Below are positions 25,701 through 37,619 of a stretch of 64,000 bases of DNA, one piece after another; position 1 is the first letter of the stretch, and each line of letters starts with the position of its first letter. The notes under the pieces are model-generated. The model was not told where the DNA came from, made no database searches, and saw only the letters and a list, made by a program, of their open reading frames with translations. The DNA comes from Apteryx mantelli (taxonomy: Eukaryota; Chordata; Aves; Apterygiformes; Apterygidae), in assembly GCF_036417845.1 (NCBI RefSeq), contig NC_089980.1, positions 113,051,169-113,115,168 on the forward strand. Direction: 5' to 3'. The position numbers were made by a program, and so were the translations under genes.

Positions 25701-28700
25701 GACCAGCTATAGCATTCTGGCTTGCTAAAAGCACTAAAAAGGTGGAAAATACCTTTGCCTAATAAATCTTGTTAACAATCTTTACTGATTAGAATAAAGG
25801 TTTAAATTCAGTACAGAAGAGAGGCAAATTAAATGCATTTTAAAAATTAAAACCTCCCTCAGATATATATCAGCTTTTACAGATCTAACAATCACTAAAA
25901 ATTCAATTAGGGAGTACAAAGGTTTACAGTAAAAAGTTAGAAAGTCCTGTTTTTGTTTGTTGCTCAATACTTACAAAGCTTTTCCAAAAAAGCATAAATA
26001 TTTTAGGCACTGTAGTCATAAATAACAACAAGGAAAGTGAAAAAGAGTTTGAAAGATAATGTAGGTGTACCTTAAATCTCCAGTACACAATACAGACAAT
26101 CATTTAAACATACATCACATTATAAAACTGCAAGAGAGCAGAAAAACTATTGCTGTTCTTTTAAATATCAACAACAGATACAAAGTGAATAAATTTTGCT
26201 GTGGCAAAACCATGGAAGCTACAGAAAGCACAGGAGCAAGCCACTCAAACACTGAGTATGAGAAACCTGACTGGAGGAGAGCAGCCTTTTCAAAAAGCTG
26301 TATAGCAAACAACTGTGAGGATAAACTGTCAGGGTTTCTTCTTCCAGCAGTCAGAGAAAGTACTTCTACCTTTAATATTCCAAAGATGCTACGAACAGAG
26401 TAGTGAAAGAAGAAGAAAGAAAAAAAAAAAATCAGAAAAAAAACACCCTCTGGGAAAGAACTGTTACTTAAGCTGCAGAATATCTTTCTTCTGAGTTAAC
26501 GCTGTGGATCCTGTTCAAGGTAAAGAGATTCACCGTACATGAATTCAGTCTTTCTAAATACTTGTATTATACATGTATGTATTCATGTGCCTCTCTATAT
26601 TCTCCTGTGAGGGTACCAAGAGCAGAGGGCAATTCACCCTCAGTTTGGGCCTTCAAAAACACAACAAAGCAAACATCACAGTGAGTTTGAGCTCAGAATT
26701 TGATCTACTAACTAATCTGAGAAGCAGGAGTGCAGGGTGAGTAAGTATTCCTATTTCCTTGAGTACGTCAGTGCCGGTAGCTGACAAGTAGTATTCTTTG
26801 GCTGGTGAGGATGAAGAATACCAGAAACCTCATTTGAGTATACCAGTCTCAATTTTAGCAGTTAATCTAGCAGCTAGGCCTGTACCGTACTTAAACATGA
26901 ACAGGCTGCTTCACATAACTGTCTCACGAACTTCGGGTATCAGCAGATTGCAGAAGCAGGCCGAAACGTCACTTGGATTCTGGTGAACTGGGCCAGGTCA
27001 GCAGATAAAAGCATGGTCTAAAAACAGATGGCCCAATATATACTCAGCAATTTATCTGTGCCTGGTGTAGGACGTTGTCTCTAAGGACTCATATGGATGT
27101 ACGAGTAGGAGCAGTTTATTTTTGTTTCTTTAACCCTCAAATCAAATTCAGCTCGGAAAGAATGGATTCACCATGCAGTCCGGACGCCTAGGACGCCCTT
27201 GTGAATGCAAACCTCTGATAGGTGTTACTACTCTGCTGCTGCGTGTAGTGTACGAGGACTACATTCAGGCAGATGAAGCTATCAGTTTCACTTTATACAC
27301 ATAATGCTTAAATAGTCTGCTTTTCAGTCTGCTTCTCCTGGCTTTTTTGTAAAAATTTACTTGTACACTGTTGGTACGAACAAACCTTCACAATGTACTG
27401 CATAATTTCCTAAATGGTAGACTGTATTTAGATCTAAGGCCTTTTTTTTTTAACTAGGTATTTAACTATACATCTAACACACAAAATACTTTTGCCTGAA
27501 GTAACTTTGCCCTGTAAAAACACATAATAAATTGAAAACTGAAGAACTAACTAGCTTTATTACCTACTGGGGACTCGCAACTCTCAGCTGATTTGAGATC
27601 TGGAACAAGCAGAATTCCCTAAGAAGGGGAAGAAAGTTCCCATGGTGGAGCAGAAATATTCTCTCCAACAGGTGGCTGAGCTCAGAAACTTCTTGAGTAC
27701 TCCCAGTTTTCCACTTCCATCTCTTTACCTTGCCATACTTTGTACCCGCACTTTAACCAACATGGCCATACATACCATCTTGCTTGTCCACTGTTACATT
27801 CTGTGTTCCACTTTTTTAAATGAAAGAAACGGTAAACTCAATATAATAATTGGTTCCCTAGTTATTACTTAATATCTCCACTACTGATCTACAGGACTTT
27901 GAGTTAGGATGGGTATCTTACTCTATATATTCTGAAAGCTAAGTATGAGGAGGAAAACTTTGAATATCTATTTTTGCTGGTGGATATAAGACGACAAGCA
28001 AGCGAAGCATCTTAAATATTTATGGCAAAGCTGACAAAGTGAGACTACCAGATTCAAACTTTCATTTTAGGAAATCTTAAAGAAGCTATCTTAACATGCC
28101 ATATATCAAAAAACATTTGATGGGTTAACTAGGTCTATTCAACATCAAACAACAAAAACTACCATTAGCTAGTTAATCAGAAGCAATCTAGTGCTTCAGT
28201 AAATTGAAGCTGGTGTGAATGCTGCTAGATTTCAAAATATCCTCACTATTTTTTGTCTAGAAGCTAGAAATACTTTCCTTGAATTAAGTTTGCTTCACCT
28301 CAACCTTAGAACTGTGATATGACGGTTACTTTTACAGCAGGTTTGTTTTCTTATTCACCCAGTCTAGTTTTCAAATTACTATTAGCCTTCAGTTTAAGTT
28401 CACCGGCATCATACAGCAGTATTTTTCCAAGCACAGCAAAGAAAAACTATTTTTAACATCTCGTACAGAAATGAAAGAGTGTTAGATTCCTCTGTAATAA
28501 GGGTGCTCATTATAGACTTCCATATTACCTTCATAAAGGGCCCCATTTTGTTCTTGCTCCACTGCCTTCAGGAAAAGCTCTTTTGCCTGCACAATAAATC
28601 ACACAGAAAACTTCTTATATTTCTTACAAATACCTGTGCAAAGTCAGTTAACTTAGAATATGATAAGCAAGATGACAAACAGTTCTATGAAAGAGTAAGA

Positions 28701-31700
28701 TAACTCCGTTAATAAAATGAGAAGACAAATTCATGTGCTACAAGCCATAACTGAATTTCCTAATCATCAAACAGTGCATCTTCTTTTCAGCAATTTTAAG
28801 CAGTTCCACCAAACTGAATCATGGCATTATGTTGGAGTTGTAAAGAGTTACCAAAATTCTAATACTGGATCACAGTACTCCCATTATGAATCTCTTTCAC
28901 AGCATTATATAAATTAAATCCCTTCAGGAGTATGACCCCTTTAAAATTTAACTGTAGTTGGACTTGCAGGTATGACAATGCTTTGTAAAGCCTTGCAGCT
29001 TTGCAAAAACATAGCATATCCACTCTAGAAAGAACTGGGGAGATGAAAAGGAGCAAAAAAAGAAGAAAAAAAAAAAAGAGGTCTATCCTAAGCCTTCTTT
29101 TTGGAAATTTTACAGACATTGATGATCAAAGTAGTACTGAAAAATTTCAGGAGGAGGAAACGCACTTCATTCATCTGAAAAACTTTCAGAAAGCACAGCA
29201 CAGGTAAACACCAAGCCAAAGCAGGTACCCTAAGCAGAAGAAAAGCACAACTTCAGCATTTGTGCTGTCTTCAGCCTGGTTCACTGAAGGAAAAGGGGAC
29301 TATACTATTATACGAAACTTGGTAAAATTCTTCTTCATCCTCTCCCTCCCCACATTGATGTGAGAAAACGAAAGGAGGAATGGCAGAGAGCTATTCACAT
29401 CTTTCAAATTGATGTCACAATTCTTTCTATTACTTGACTACAAGGGACAGGTTATTAACCCACCCACTCTCAGTTTCAGCTCTCTCTAATACACACAAAA
29501 ATATGGATGTCTGATCAGCTGACCTAATTTGACCTCGTAATGTGTAACACTCACTTAATGAATGGCAATGTTGTCTCATTGCTCTGTAGTAAAGGCCTTT
29601 AACAGGGTTCAGCAAACTATAGCTCATATGGTACACACTATAATCACTACTGGCCTATAAACCAAGCCATCTTGAGGCAGGAAGCTTCTGCTCCTGCATC
29701 CCACTGATTTTCAGCCTATTCAGTAGGCTCCTCCTTCTCCCTCTGCCTGAATTTCTACTAACAAGTTGAAATCGGTGATTTACACAAACTGGCAAAACCC
29801 TTCGGAAAGGCTGCTCACCCCTTACCTACAGCCTTTCAGAAAACAGACCGGGAACATGAGGCAAGCACAAAGCCAAGCACAGAAACTTATCAGGAAGACA
29901 TTCGTGTGGGGACAACGGCTTAATTGCCACTCTAGTTTCTTTGGATTTAATTCCACTTTAACTTTTGATATAGCTTGCAACACTAAAAGGAAAAAAAAAA
30001 AATCTATAAATTAATTTTTTGTACCTTTTCCTCTTTTGCTAGCTCCTGTTTCCCTTTGGTATCTACAGACTTTACTCCAGGTCCTCTTGATGATGATCTG
30101 CATGGCAGAGTTTCCAACCCACTAGAACTCATACCTGGGGCAAGCTCAAACATCCACTGAGCTCTGAACATCTGGAGCTCTGCCTAAAAAATCCAATTAA
30201 TTCTGACTTAGTGTCACATTCAGACAGCACATTTTCTGAGTAGAGATTATAAAGAACAAAAACAGAGTTTCAAAATTTTCAAATTATGCTTTACGCTTCC
30301 AAGTCTTAGATGGCTTCAGCGAGTTTAGACCCAGACAATCAGCAATTGTTTTATAGTAAATTAAAAAAAAAAAAAAAAAGAAATCATGCATAAGTATTTG
30401 TCCAGTGTCACTGAATAAGATAACTGCTTTTATCAGGGCTGCTAATCACAGAAGAAAAACTGGAATGTTCCAAGAAAAGATTGTTCATACCATGGTATCA
30501 CCTAAGATTCCTTAGAAAATCATTCTTTCTGGAAATGGCTTTTGTACTTCTTGTTTACTGAGAGCTATCTTAAGCAAGAAGTCACCTAGCTGTTGTAATT
30601 AAAAATTAGAAAAGCTACCTTTTTGTATATAAGCATACTAAGCTTTATCATAATCAAGGTTGTCATTTATATTACACACAAATTAAGCCTTACACTCCTT
30701 CCTCTTTTAAAAAGAAAGTACTATGCTCTGTGAAACAAGACAACCTGTAATTTTTGCCAGGCGTTTTTTTGAGTATCTCTGAAGTTATATTTTAAATGTC
30801 TCTTGCAATCAAGACTTCTGGAGAGCAACTACATAGAAAACTAGTATCATACGAAAACAGGCTCTTGTATCAGGCTGCTTTTATCAGCTTTCTGCTCCAG
30901 AAGAAAGTGACAATTTAAACTTGAGTTTGATCCATACAGAAACTGCTGTCTGACTTCTACAGTTCTTCAAAGAAATTCCAAATCTGCCACAGACTTTCTT
31001 TTTATCTGTACACATAACAGAACATTGAATTTGACGCCTGGAACACAATCCAAAATTTATCTGTTTCACCTCTGGAGGGGCAAACAAAATAAGTATTTGT
31101 CAATTCAACAAACATATGGTAACTAAATGAGCATAAGTAGTACGGCATAAATCAAAACAGTACTATGTTTGTAATAAAACACTAGCATATGAGATGTACC
31201 TGAAGATTTGCTTCACCAGGTCTTTCATTGTCATCGGTTCTTACCAGATCAGAGTGACAATCTTCTTCAGCTTCTGCCTAGAAGAGAGCAGTCAGACATG
31301 ATTACAGAGTCTTCATATGTCCCTACAGCACTTTCACAAAGCCCAAGTCTCACAGACGCTCAGTATAAAAATTTAAGCACACTCCCCCTTTCCCCAGACT
31401 ACCCACCTACTCCACTGATCAGTCTTAATTAATGATAAAAATTAAAATAACTATTACTTACACTATCTTATTAACTCACTGAAGTTGTTTTCTGCATTTC
31501 AGTCATGCCATTCCAACACTGACTAGTTGTGTCACTTGCACACTTACATGCATCAGTACACTGACACAGTATCTAAATAAAAACCCTCAGCACCTAAGTC
31601 AAAGCACAGAACCAAAATTTCAGTACTAAACCATAGCGTGCTCTGTATTAGATATTAAAAAAGAATCACTGTCTTCTCACTGGAAAGATAATCTGTAGTT

Positions 31701-34700
31701 CTGATTCATTTAATATTTAAGAAAGCACAAAAAGACTAGTACTTTGAGTAATAATAGCTACTTTATGAAAAAAACTGCACATGAAACTATAATGAAGAAA
31801 TCTTAGTGGAAAAAAAAAGGGAGGGGCATGAGAGCTTGACAGCTGCTTTTATTTACAATACTGCTGTGAGACTGGTTCAACAGCAAGACCTTAAACTAAA
31901 CTTAGCAGGGCCCTGCATGGAAATTAAGACAGCTAGTTTAAGAACAGAACTTTTAAAAACAACAGTAACAAAAAAGAAAAATCCAAGCCCCTTTGTCCTG
32001 CTTCAGAGGGAGATTCCTCATTGTAAAGTTGTAAAGTATACTAAAGTTGTACAAAATATATAAGAAAATAGAGGAAAATTAATTTTGAGTATCAGTAGCA
32101 AGTGACAACGAGAACAGCAGCAAGAAGTCAGAAGGAAAAAACAAAACAAAACAACAAAGACTAAGACACTTGCTTAGAAGTTCTTCCTGTAGCTGAAGCA
32201 TCCCAGCTTTTCTACCATTCCATGTTAAATTCACATTTATAGTTCTGCAAAAACATAATGCAAAGTGAGATTAAGAAGGCAAACCTGTCGTTAAGAAGAT
32301 TACCAGGAGAACTTACAGAACTTGTTTCCCACTCTTTCCTATTGTGGAAAGCACTCAATGACTTTAAGTCACATTGTGCACACTTACCAGGGAGAGCCTT
32401 CCGAGTTCTCCTAAATAAAGCTCTAGTCTCCGGCGCAATGGAAGTGCAGAAATCAGAGCATTCTTGCACTTGTACTCAGAAAATTTATAGCATTTTATAA
32501 CATCTGGAAGTTCACGATCAAGCTACAGAACACTGGCAAACCTGATGGGAAGGCAATGCCTAATCTGTTTGCCTTGGTGACAAACATCTCCCTGGAGTTC
32601 AGCTGTAGCCCTCATTTCTGGCTCCCCAAGCTACCACAACCTCATTGGACTGGCTTGTCATCTGTAAATGTCTTTTCATTGATGTCCAAGCATATTATCT
32701 TTCACAATTCATAATGCAGACAGTGTAGGTTGGTTACAGTAAACAGATATTGACTCTGTTTTTAAGGCTGTACATTTAAAATTTCTCAGTGGAGAAACCA
32801 GGTAAGTTGAAACATTCCAAAGTACTAGAAGAGTTAAGTCTGAACTAGAAGTAAAAAAGCTTAGAAATTTCTTTTCATGAAAAGCCTCACACAGTTTTTG
32901 ATTCCAGAATTTGATTACAGGCCATTAATGCTGTATGAGCTACAGTAGTCCTATCACCACAGTATTTTAGCATCTAGGGATTGCATCTATGCTGGACAAA
33001 CAGAGATAGCAGAGGAACAAGATGCCTTGTAAGTGCATTACTACAACACCCTGCTCACACAAATAAGGCCTACCTGTCTGCCTGAGCAGAAGGCAGAGAT
33101 ACAAAGTTTCTGGTTTGCAGCTTGCTCATGTCCAGTCAGCTCTCAGTCTGGGCAGAGAAAGCCTAGTTTTATCTGCATAATGCAGAGACTAGTAAAGTCA
33201 TTTCTAGATCAAATCAACACACTATCTTCCTGGACATAACGGCACACCCATTAAAACTATTAATCCTTTAAGTTTGTGAATAAACTGTTTAGAGCAAAGT
33301 AGTGGTAAAATTTAAAATTATTTAAAAGCTTATGAAGCTGCCTGAACCCTAGTGTTTAAAACCTTACTGTTTCAGTAACCTTTTCCAGAGCCTTGATTTC
33401 TTCCCCTTGTCTCTGTGTCGACTGTTCTACTTCTCCTTCATTCCTGAGTCACAAATGGTCATGGTCTGGATCAACTGCTTCCAAAATGTCATTCAATGTT
33501 ATTTAAAACTTAACTGTCCCCTCAATCCAAGCAAAAATTACACCACTTTATGAAGACCTAGTCCCAAGTCTAAAAGTTGTCAAAAAACATCACAAAGTTG
33601 ATTATAACCAAAGTTTTGATTTTCATCATTACCTCCTCTATGCTGACTGCACATGTGATCTGAAGTCACTCATATCAAAAGCTTTTCTTCTGGCACCAGT
33701 GGCAGCATAAGTGACTATCTATCCCTCTAGATTTACCAGTAAAGCAGTTCTTCCACATTGCTGTTGCACAGCTAACTGGACTAGAAAACTGATCTCTATT
33801 AACAACCTGTTTGGACAACTGAGTAAGCACCGGGGTAGTACTGAAGTACCAGCCAACCCCACCAGCAGACAGTTCGAGAGACTACATCCAAAGTGGATTG
33901 TAATTTATAAAAATTGATTTCTTCCCCACATTCGGACAAAATTTAAATTGTAGTTATAGTTTCTGAAGGTTACAGAATATTGTATTGCAACTGCTACAGC
34001 CTGTTCATCTTTATGCTATTGGCCTTCCTCCAAGTCAGCTATTATACACATCAGTGACTTGATTCTGCTTGAAATTACAAGCAAGACATTTATAGTCTAT
34101 ACTGATCAGTGCAAACAATTCTTCTGTGAAAAAAGAGGTAGGAAATCAAGCTGCAAGATGGCAAAATGGAAACAGCAAACATCTGCATTGGATTCTGACC
34201 TGTAAAAAGAAATCAGCTGGGCCATTTTGATTCTGATTTGTTTGCAAAACTTTACAGATCATTTGCCAAATGCAAGCCTAGTTTGTTTTCACAGATCAGT
34301 TTTAACTATTTAGCAATCGGTAAGCATGCTGCTTTCCTCACAGTACTACAAACAATGAGTTACTAAAGAACTTGCCACTTGAGTTTAATTTCAGATCTTT
34401 GTTTCAACAGAACAAAGCTAAGATCAGAAACAGCTCAAAGGTGACTGCCACTAGCTGAACAGGGCTACACGCGAGCTGTGGAGAACTCAAGGATAAGCAA
34501 GGACAGTACTGCAGAACAGTGACGGATGGCTAATGTTCTTCTCGGATTTGTAAGAAAAGAGAAAATAACTCCACTTTCCTGTCAGTGTGGTAGAAGCAAT
34601 ACTCTGTTCAACAAAAGTTTTAATCACTGTGATAAAGAGTTTTAAGAGCTCCTGAATGATATAAGAGGCTTAACTTTGAATGTTCCAGTTCTCATCATGG

Positions 34701-35276
34701 ATACTTACATTTCTTTTGGAAACACAGGCAGCGAAGCAGTACTGAACCAGACAATACTCCTGATTGTTTGCTAGAGTTTCTGATTTAACCTGAGTGCCTG
34801 GCCCACAGAGCCCTTTAAATTACCAAGTAACATTATGACATCCGCTTTTTGCGGGGAGGAAAGAGAAAGGCTGGACACACGCATCTGTAAAGACACAACG
34901 ATTTGTGTTTCTGAGGATAGCTAGATGGTGCCGAATGAAAAGACCAAAATTCATCAGCCAAAAAATCCTCGGGGGGGTGGGGGGCGCTCTCCTCGTGGCG
35001 CAGGATGTCGGGCGGCACCGCCGGGACCGCAGCACCTGACACGCAGTGCCTGACACCTGCTGCGGCCCGGCGGCCGCCGCCTCCTCCCGCCCCGGGCACG
35101 CACTCCCAACCCTCCCCCCCCCCCGCTGCCGGGAGCGCGGCGGCGGGGCGGGGCCGCCCGCCGCTCCCCGCCCCCGCCTGCACCTCGGCCCGGGCCGTCG
35201 CCGCCGCCCCGCGCCTCGCCCGCCCCCCCCCCCCCCGCGGCGGCAGCGGGCGGCCGGGCCGGGCGGCGCTCACCAT
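16660..35276 (-). CDS. FBXO9: FBXO9, F-box only protein 9 (complete, 13 coding exons, 435 aa)
   Basis: FBXO9 is the substrate-recognition subunit of an SCF (SKP1-CUL1-F-box) ubiquitin ligase. In mammals it targets TELO2/TTI1 after CK2 phosphorylation and so tunes mTOR signalling. Coding exons, 5' to 3' on the minus strand: 35276-35274, 31277-31200, 30183-30025, 28586-28529, 25622-25523, 23262-23132, 22240-22126, 21462-21344, 21088-20998, 20014-19919, 19201-19108, 18246-18092, 16768-16660. All junctions are GT-AG and phase-consistent, totalling 1308 nt including TAA. The protein starts [14 protein letters not shown]. It has a TPR-like helical segment at about residues 76-118 ([20 protein letters not shown]), an F-box at about 175-222 ([15 protein letters not shown]), then the conserved FBXO9/Hrt3 C-terminal region and ends SEKPL. 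The match to the vertebrate family is close along its whole length, recognised from memory of human FBXO9. Length is near the mammalian 437-447 aa. There are no premature stops. It is transcribed away from CILK1. Confidence 0.97.
18092..18246 (-). CDS. FBXO9: FBXO9 coding exon 12 (residues 349-400)
   Basis: It encodes [39 protein letters not shown] and [13 protein letters not shown], with the last Lys split across the GTAAGT donor. Confidence 0.96.
19108..19201 (-). CDS. FBXO9: FBXO9 coding exon 11 (residues 317-348)
   Basis: It encodes [20 protein letters not shown] and [11 protein letters not shown], ending at phase 0 before a GTAGGT donor. Confidence 0.96.
19919..20014 (-). CDS. FBXO9: FBXO9 coding exon 10 (residues 285-317)
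   Basis: It encodes [20 protein letters not shown] and [12 protein letters not shown]. The donor is GTTATT, weaker than its neighbours, but the phase and the encoded protein fix the boundary. Confidence 0.94.
20998..21088 (-). CDS. FBXO9: FBXO9 coding exon 9 (residues 255-285)
   Basis: It encodes [18 protein letters not shown] and [12 protein letters not shown], nearly invariant in vertebrate FBXO9. The acceptor is CTGTAG and the donor GTAGAA. Confidence 0.97.
21344..21462 (-). CDS. FBXO9: FBXO9 coding exon 8 (residues 215-255)
   Basis: It encodes (R)[30 protein letters not shown] and [10 protein letters not shown]. This is the end of the F-box and the start of the FBXO9-specific C-terminal region. 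The donor is GTAAGG. Confidence 0.97.
22126..22240 (-). CDS. FBXO9: FBXO9 coding exon 7 (F-box, residues 177-215)
   Basis: It encodes most of the F-box: [33 protein letters not shown] and ICA. The LP and the W/L hydrophobic positions expected at the SKP1 contact are present. Confidence 0.96.
22723..22746. repeat. C13-A11 homopolymer junction in FBXO9 intron 6
   Basis: Thirteen C are followed by eleven A, between FBXO9 exons 6 and 7. It is a likely site of length variation and of sequencing error. Confidence 0.9.
23132..23262 (-). CDS. FBXO9: FBXO9 coding exon 6 (residues 133-177)
   Basis: It encodes [14 protein letters not shown], a Gln-rich helix ([12 protein letters not shown]) and [15 protein letters not shown]. 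The donor is GTAGGA. This is the linker between the TPR-like segment and the F-box. Confidence 0.95.
25523..25622 (-). CDS. FBXO9: FBXO9 coding exon 5 (residues 100-133)
   Basis: It encodes (A)[13 protein letters not shown]...[12 protein letters not shown]. The donor chosen is the strong GTAAGTAAG, which keeps the human spacing. A second possible GT lies 3 nt upstream and would remove one codon. Confidence 0.93.
28529..28586 (-). CDS. FBXO9: FBXO9 coding exon 4 (residues 81-100)
   Basis: It encodes [19 protein letters not shown] plus the first base of Ala100, the first helix of the TPR-like segment. The acceptor is TGTGCAG and the donor GTAATA. Confidence 0.95.
30025..30183 (-). CDS. FBXO9: FBXO9 coding exon 3 (residues 28-80)
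   Basis: The exon runs from [17 protein letters not shown] through a Ser-rich linker to KQELAKEEK. The donor is GTACAA and both ends are phase 0. The [13 protein letters not shown] block is a conserved FBXO9 signature. Confidence 0.95.
31200..31277 (-). CDS. FBXO9: FBXO9 coding exon 2 (residues 2-27)
   Basis: The exon has a TTCTAG acceptor and a GTACAT donor, both phase 0. It encodes the acidic N-terminus [13 protein letters not shown]...GEANLQ, which is predicted to be disordered. Confidence 0.93.
35274..35276 (-). CDS. FBXO9: FBXO9 coding exon 1 (start codon only)
   Basis: The ATG is followed directly by a GTGAGC donor, so exon 1 contributes only Met1. Exon 2 resumes with GCA GAA GCT, giving MAEAEED as in other vertebrates. 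The 5'UTR continues to higher coordinates inside the CpG island. Confidence 0.9.
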
Positions 35277-35440
35277 GCTGCCAGCGCTCGGGCGGCGCTG
35301 TGCCGTCCCGGGGGCCTCTGCCCCCCACTCGGTCCGTGCGTCCTCCCCGCGGGGGGAATTAGCAGAGTTCTCGGTCGGAGAAGCGCACCACGCAGCGGGA
35401 GAAACTGCGGGCCCTGCGTACAGCAGCCATCTTCCCAGCG
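35277..35440 (-). other. FBXO9: FBXO9 5'UTR of exon 1 (extent inferred)
   Basis: This GC-rich sequence lies directly upstream of the start codon. It contains a YY1-like AAGATGGCTGC on the minus strand (about 35433-35423), a site that often lies just downstream of a CpG-island transcription start. The true start site is probably between about 35430 and 35620. Confidence 0.5.
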
Positions 35441-35554
35441 AGTGAGGGGCAGGCGGACCGGGAGCAGCGGAGACACGCGACCAGACAAACCCGGCAAGGT
35501 CAGAGCGCCGCCTGACGCACGGGCCGCTCTGAGGCGCAGAGCGCCGGCCGCGCG

Positions 35555-35572
35555 GACTACTCCTCCCAGCAC
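35555..35572 (+). promoter_or_regulatory. ACTACA/ZNF143-type motif 1
   Basis: GACTACTCCTCCCAGCAC is a looser match to the vertebrate promoter motif ACTACAAYTCCCAGCAKGC, which is bound by ZNF143/THAP11 complexes. Its orientation is opposite to the next two copies. Confidence 0.55.
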
Positions 35573-35620
35573 ACACCACGCCCTCGCAGCGGGTCTCCCG
35601 CTGGAAGCAGCCTGGCGCAC

Positions 35621-35641
35621 TGCCTGCTGGGGAATGTAGTC
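35621..35641 (-). promoter_or_regulatory. ACTACA/ZNF143-type motif 2 (best match)
   Basis: The minus strand reads GACTACATTCCCCAGCAGGC, nearly a full match to the ACTACAAYTCCCAGCAKGC consensus. It lies about 345 bp upstream of the FBXO9 ATG. Confidence 0.75.
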
Positions 35642-35729
35642 TTCTTGCGAAACCCCTCCCCGGGCTGAAGTGCTGCGTCCGAGGCGGTAGTGCTTTTCCA
35701 GGCTAATCAAACCCGGAGGCGGAGCAGTG

Positions 35730-35748
35730 GCTGCTGGGAAGTGTAGTC
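35730..35748 (-). promoter_or_regulatory. ACTACA/ZNF143-type motif 3
   Basis: The minus strand reads GACTACACTTCCCAGCAGC, again a strong match. Its spacing from motif 2 is about 108 bp, and both share the same orientation. Confidence 0.7.
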
Positions 35749-35960
35749 CCGCCGGGGCGGTGCGCTGTCCCTTACCGCCAGTCTCCATTCGTGCGCCTGG
35801 GGCACGTGGTAAAGCCCTTTAAAGGCCGCCGGGCGCGGACGCAGGAGCAATGGTGCTTGCTGCGCCGCGGGGAGCGCGGCGCCATTTTCAAGGGCAGTGC
35901 CGGGCCCGGGCGGGCGGCGCCGCAGGCCTGGCTCCGGGCACACCGCCTGCGAAATTGCTG

Positions 35961-37619
35961 GCGAGTGCGCGCACAGCTATGGTGTGTGCAGACGCTTTGA
36001 AACGTCCCTGCTTGTTCAGCACAAATACTCAGAGACCCTTTCTTTAAAATGTGTAAGTACCCCCTCAGCCCTAGGTTAGCAGGAGCTGTGGTTCAGTGTT
36101 GGCGTAGAGGTTTCCCGTGTAATTATGGTCAGGCTGGGGCTATTACTGCCGATAAATGAAAAACTGGATACACAAAGGAGTGCGTAGCACTGTGGCTGTG
36201 CATATAATAGCATTGCAAAAGTCAAATGAATCTTATGCTGTGTCCTGCCCATCCAGTTCGACAATGAATGAAGAGATTTAATACATGCTATCTGTATACC
36301 TTATAAGATTTTCTAAAGACGGCTAAAATATTTTTTCCTTAATCTGAATTACAATCTTATTTTGGGGGGGGGGGGGAATAGAGACAGAGTATGTATACAC
36401 AACTCCCCTGTTAACCCCCTTATCCATGGCTACAACCCTAAATATTTTTACGAGCAAAAGGAGGGGGCTGGGCTGGGCAGGGCTGCGAGCTCCTTTGCTG
36501 AGTTGCTGGAGGTGAGGGAAGGGGTGACTCTAGGGTGAGGGGGACTGGAGGGTCAGGAAGCGCCTGGGTCTGGGCAGGCTCACGCAGTTTGTGCTCTGGA
36601 GCAACTGGGGGTGAACGGTGGAGATGACAGTAGCGTCGTAGCAGAGGTTTTGAGATGGGGTGACCATGAGCAGTTCCATGGCTGGACACATCTAATGGGT
36701 CTTCTCGTTTGGGGTCAGAGTCAAAGCTGTCAGGCCGTTTCCCTGCCTGATTGTTTCTCTCTTCTTTTGGAAATGAAGAAGCTCTGCCTTTAACAATGGA
36801 AAAACGGTACTATAACTGTCATCAGGCTGGGTGTAAATACATGTATATGCATGTAAGATGTTATAGGGATGACTTACAGCTGAATTCTCTTTTGGGTTAA
36901 TATGCACTGCTCCAGCTGGTTTCACTGGGAGTTAGGCGTGCCTGTCTGTAGTAGGGAATTTAACTCTTAATTTTATGGGTTCTCCTTTTTATTTAACAAA
37001 TGTAAATGTTCCAAAGACGAGCCTCTATTTTGCTCTGGGGGTGTATCTTTTCCCTGACATAAAGTATTGCCCAAGAGGAGGAGCTGTGGCATGCTCCTGA
37101 ATTACAAGACCAGCTCACTCTGCCTTGTAAAGCCCTGGGAAATATCTTTTTGTTTTTACCATTAAAACCTAGATGAACACAAAGTGTAGAAAGAAGCTAA
37201 GACTTACAGAATTGTTATTGCAGTGGGATGTGATGATTAATTACCTGGGGCCGACTTTTTTCTTCATTTCTCTTTTTCTGCCTCTCCCTCCCCCTTCCAT
37301 CCCCCATGACTTAATTTGACGTTGTTAGAGCCAGTGAGAGCCTTGGTGCTCGGGAGGCGAAGGATCAGGCCTCCTTCCCAGCGGCCGAAAGCTTGGAGCC
37401 TGCGAGCAGAACTATGCAGCTGAAGCTCCCGGAGGACGGAGGCCTGAGCGGTAATGGTAAAAACCTATGTATTTTTGCCACTTGTTAACGATTTACAGTA
37501 ATGTTGCTGTATTCCTGTATTGTTTGGTTGTTTAAACTCCTCTTGGAGATGCGATGGAGAGCAGTTATGCAGGGATTATTTTATTTTATTTTATTTTTAT
37601 TTTTTAGTTTCGGTGAAAT
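35961..37619. other. Spacer between the two divergent promoters
   Basis: About 1.7 kb of lower GC content separates the FBXO9 and CILK1 CpG islands. It contains a 12-14 base G tract near 36364-36376 and a moderately GC-rich stretch at 37330-37460. I see no exon in it. ORFs here are short and look random. Confidence 0.6.

Larger units (their letters stand above)
34970..35960. promoter_or_regulatory. CpG-island promoter of FBXO9
   Basis: About 1 kb is extremely GC- and CpG-rich in otherwise AT-rich surroundings. It spans FBXO9 exon 1 and its upstream region. It holds three ACTACA-type motifs, a YY1-like GCCATCTT and a second GCGCCATTTT on the plus strand near 35879. No clear TATA box is placed for FBXO9, so this is a typical dispersed housekeeping promoter. 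The long alanine-, arginine- and proline-rich ORFs here on both strands come from base composition and are not genes. Confidence 0.85.

Noticed and set aside
34833-35639. Long ORFs on both strands across the FBXO9 CpG island (up to 248 codons)
   Set aside because: They are Ala/Arg/Pro/Gly-rich on both strands at once, as GC content alone predicts. The real FBXO9 start is in a different context, confirmed by splicing to exon 2.
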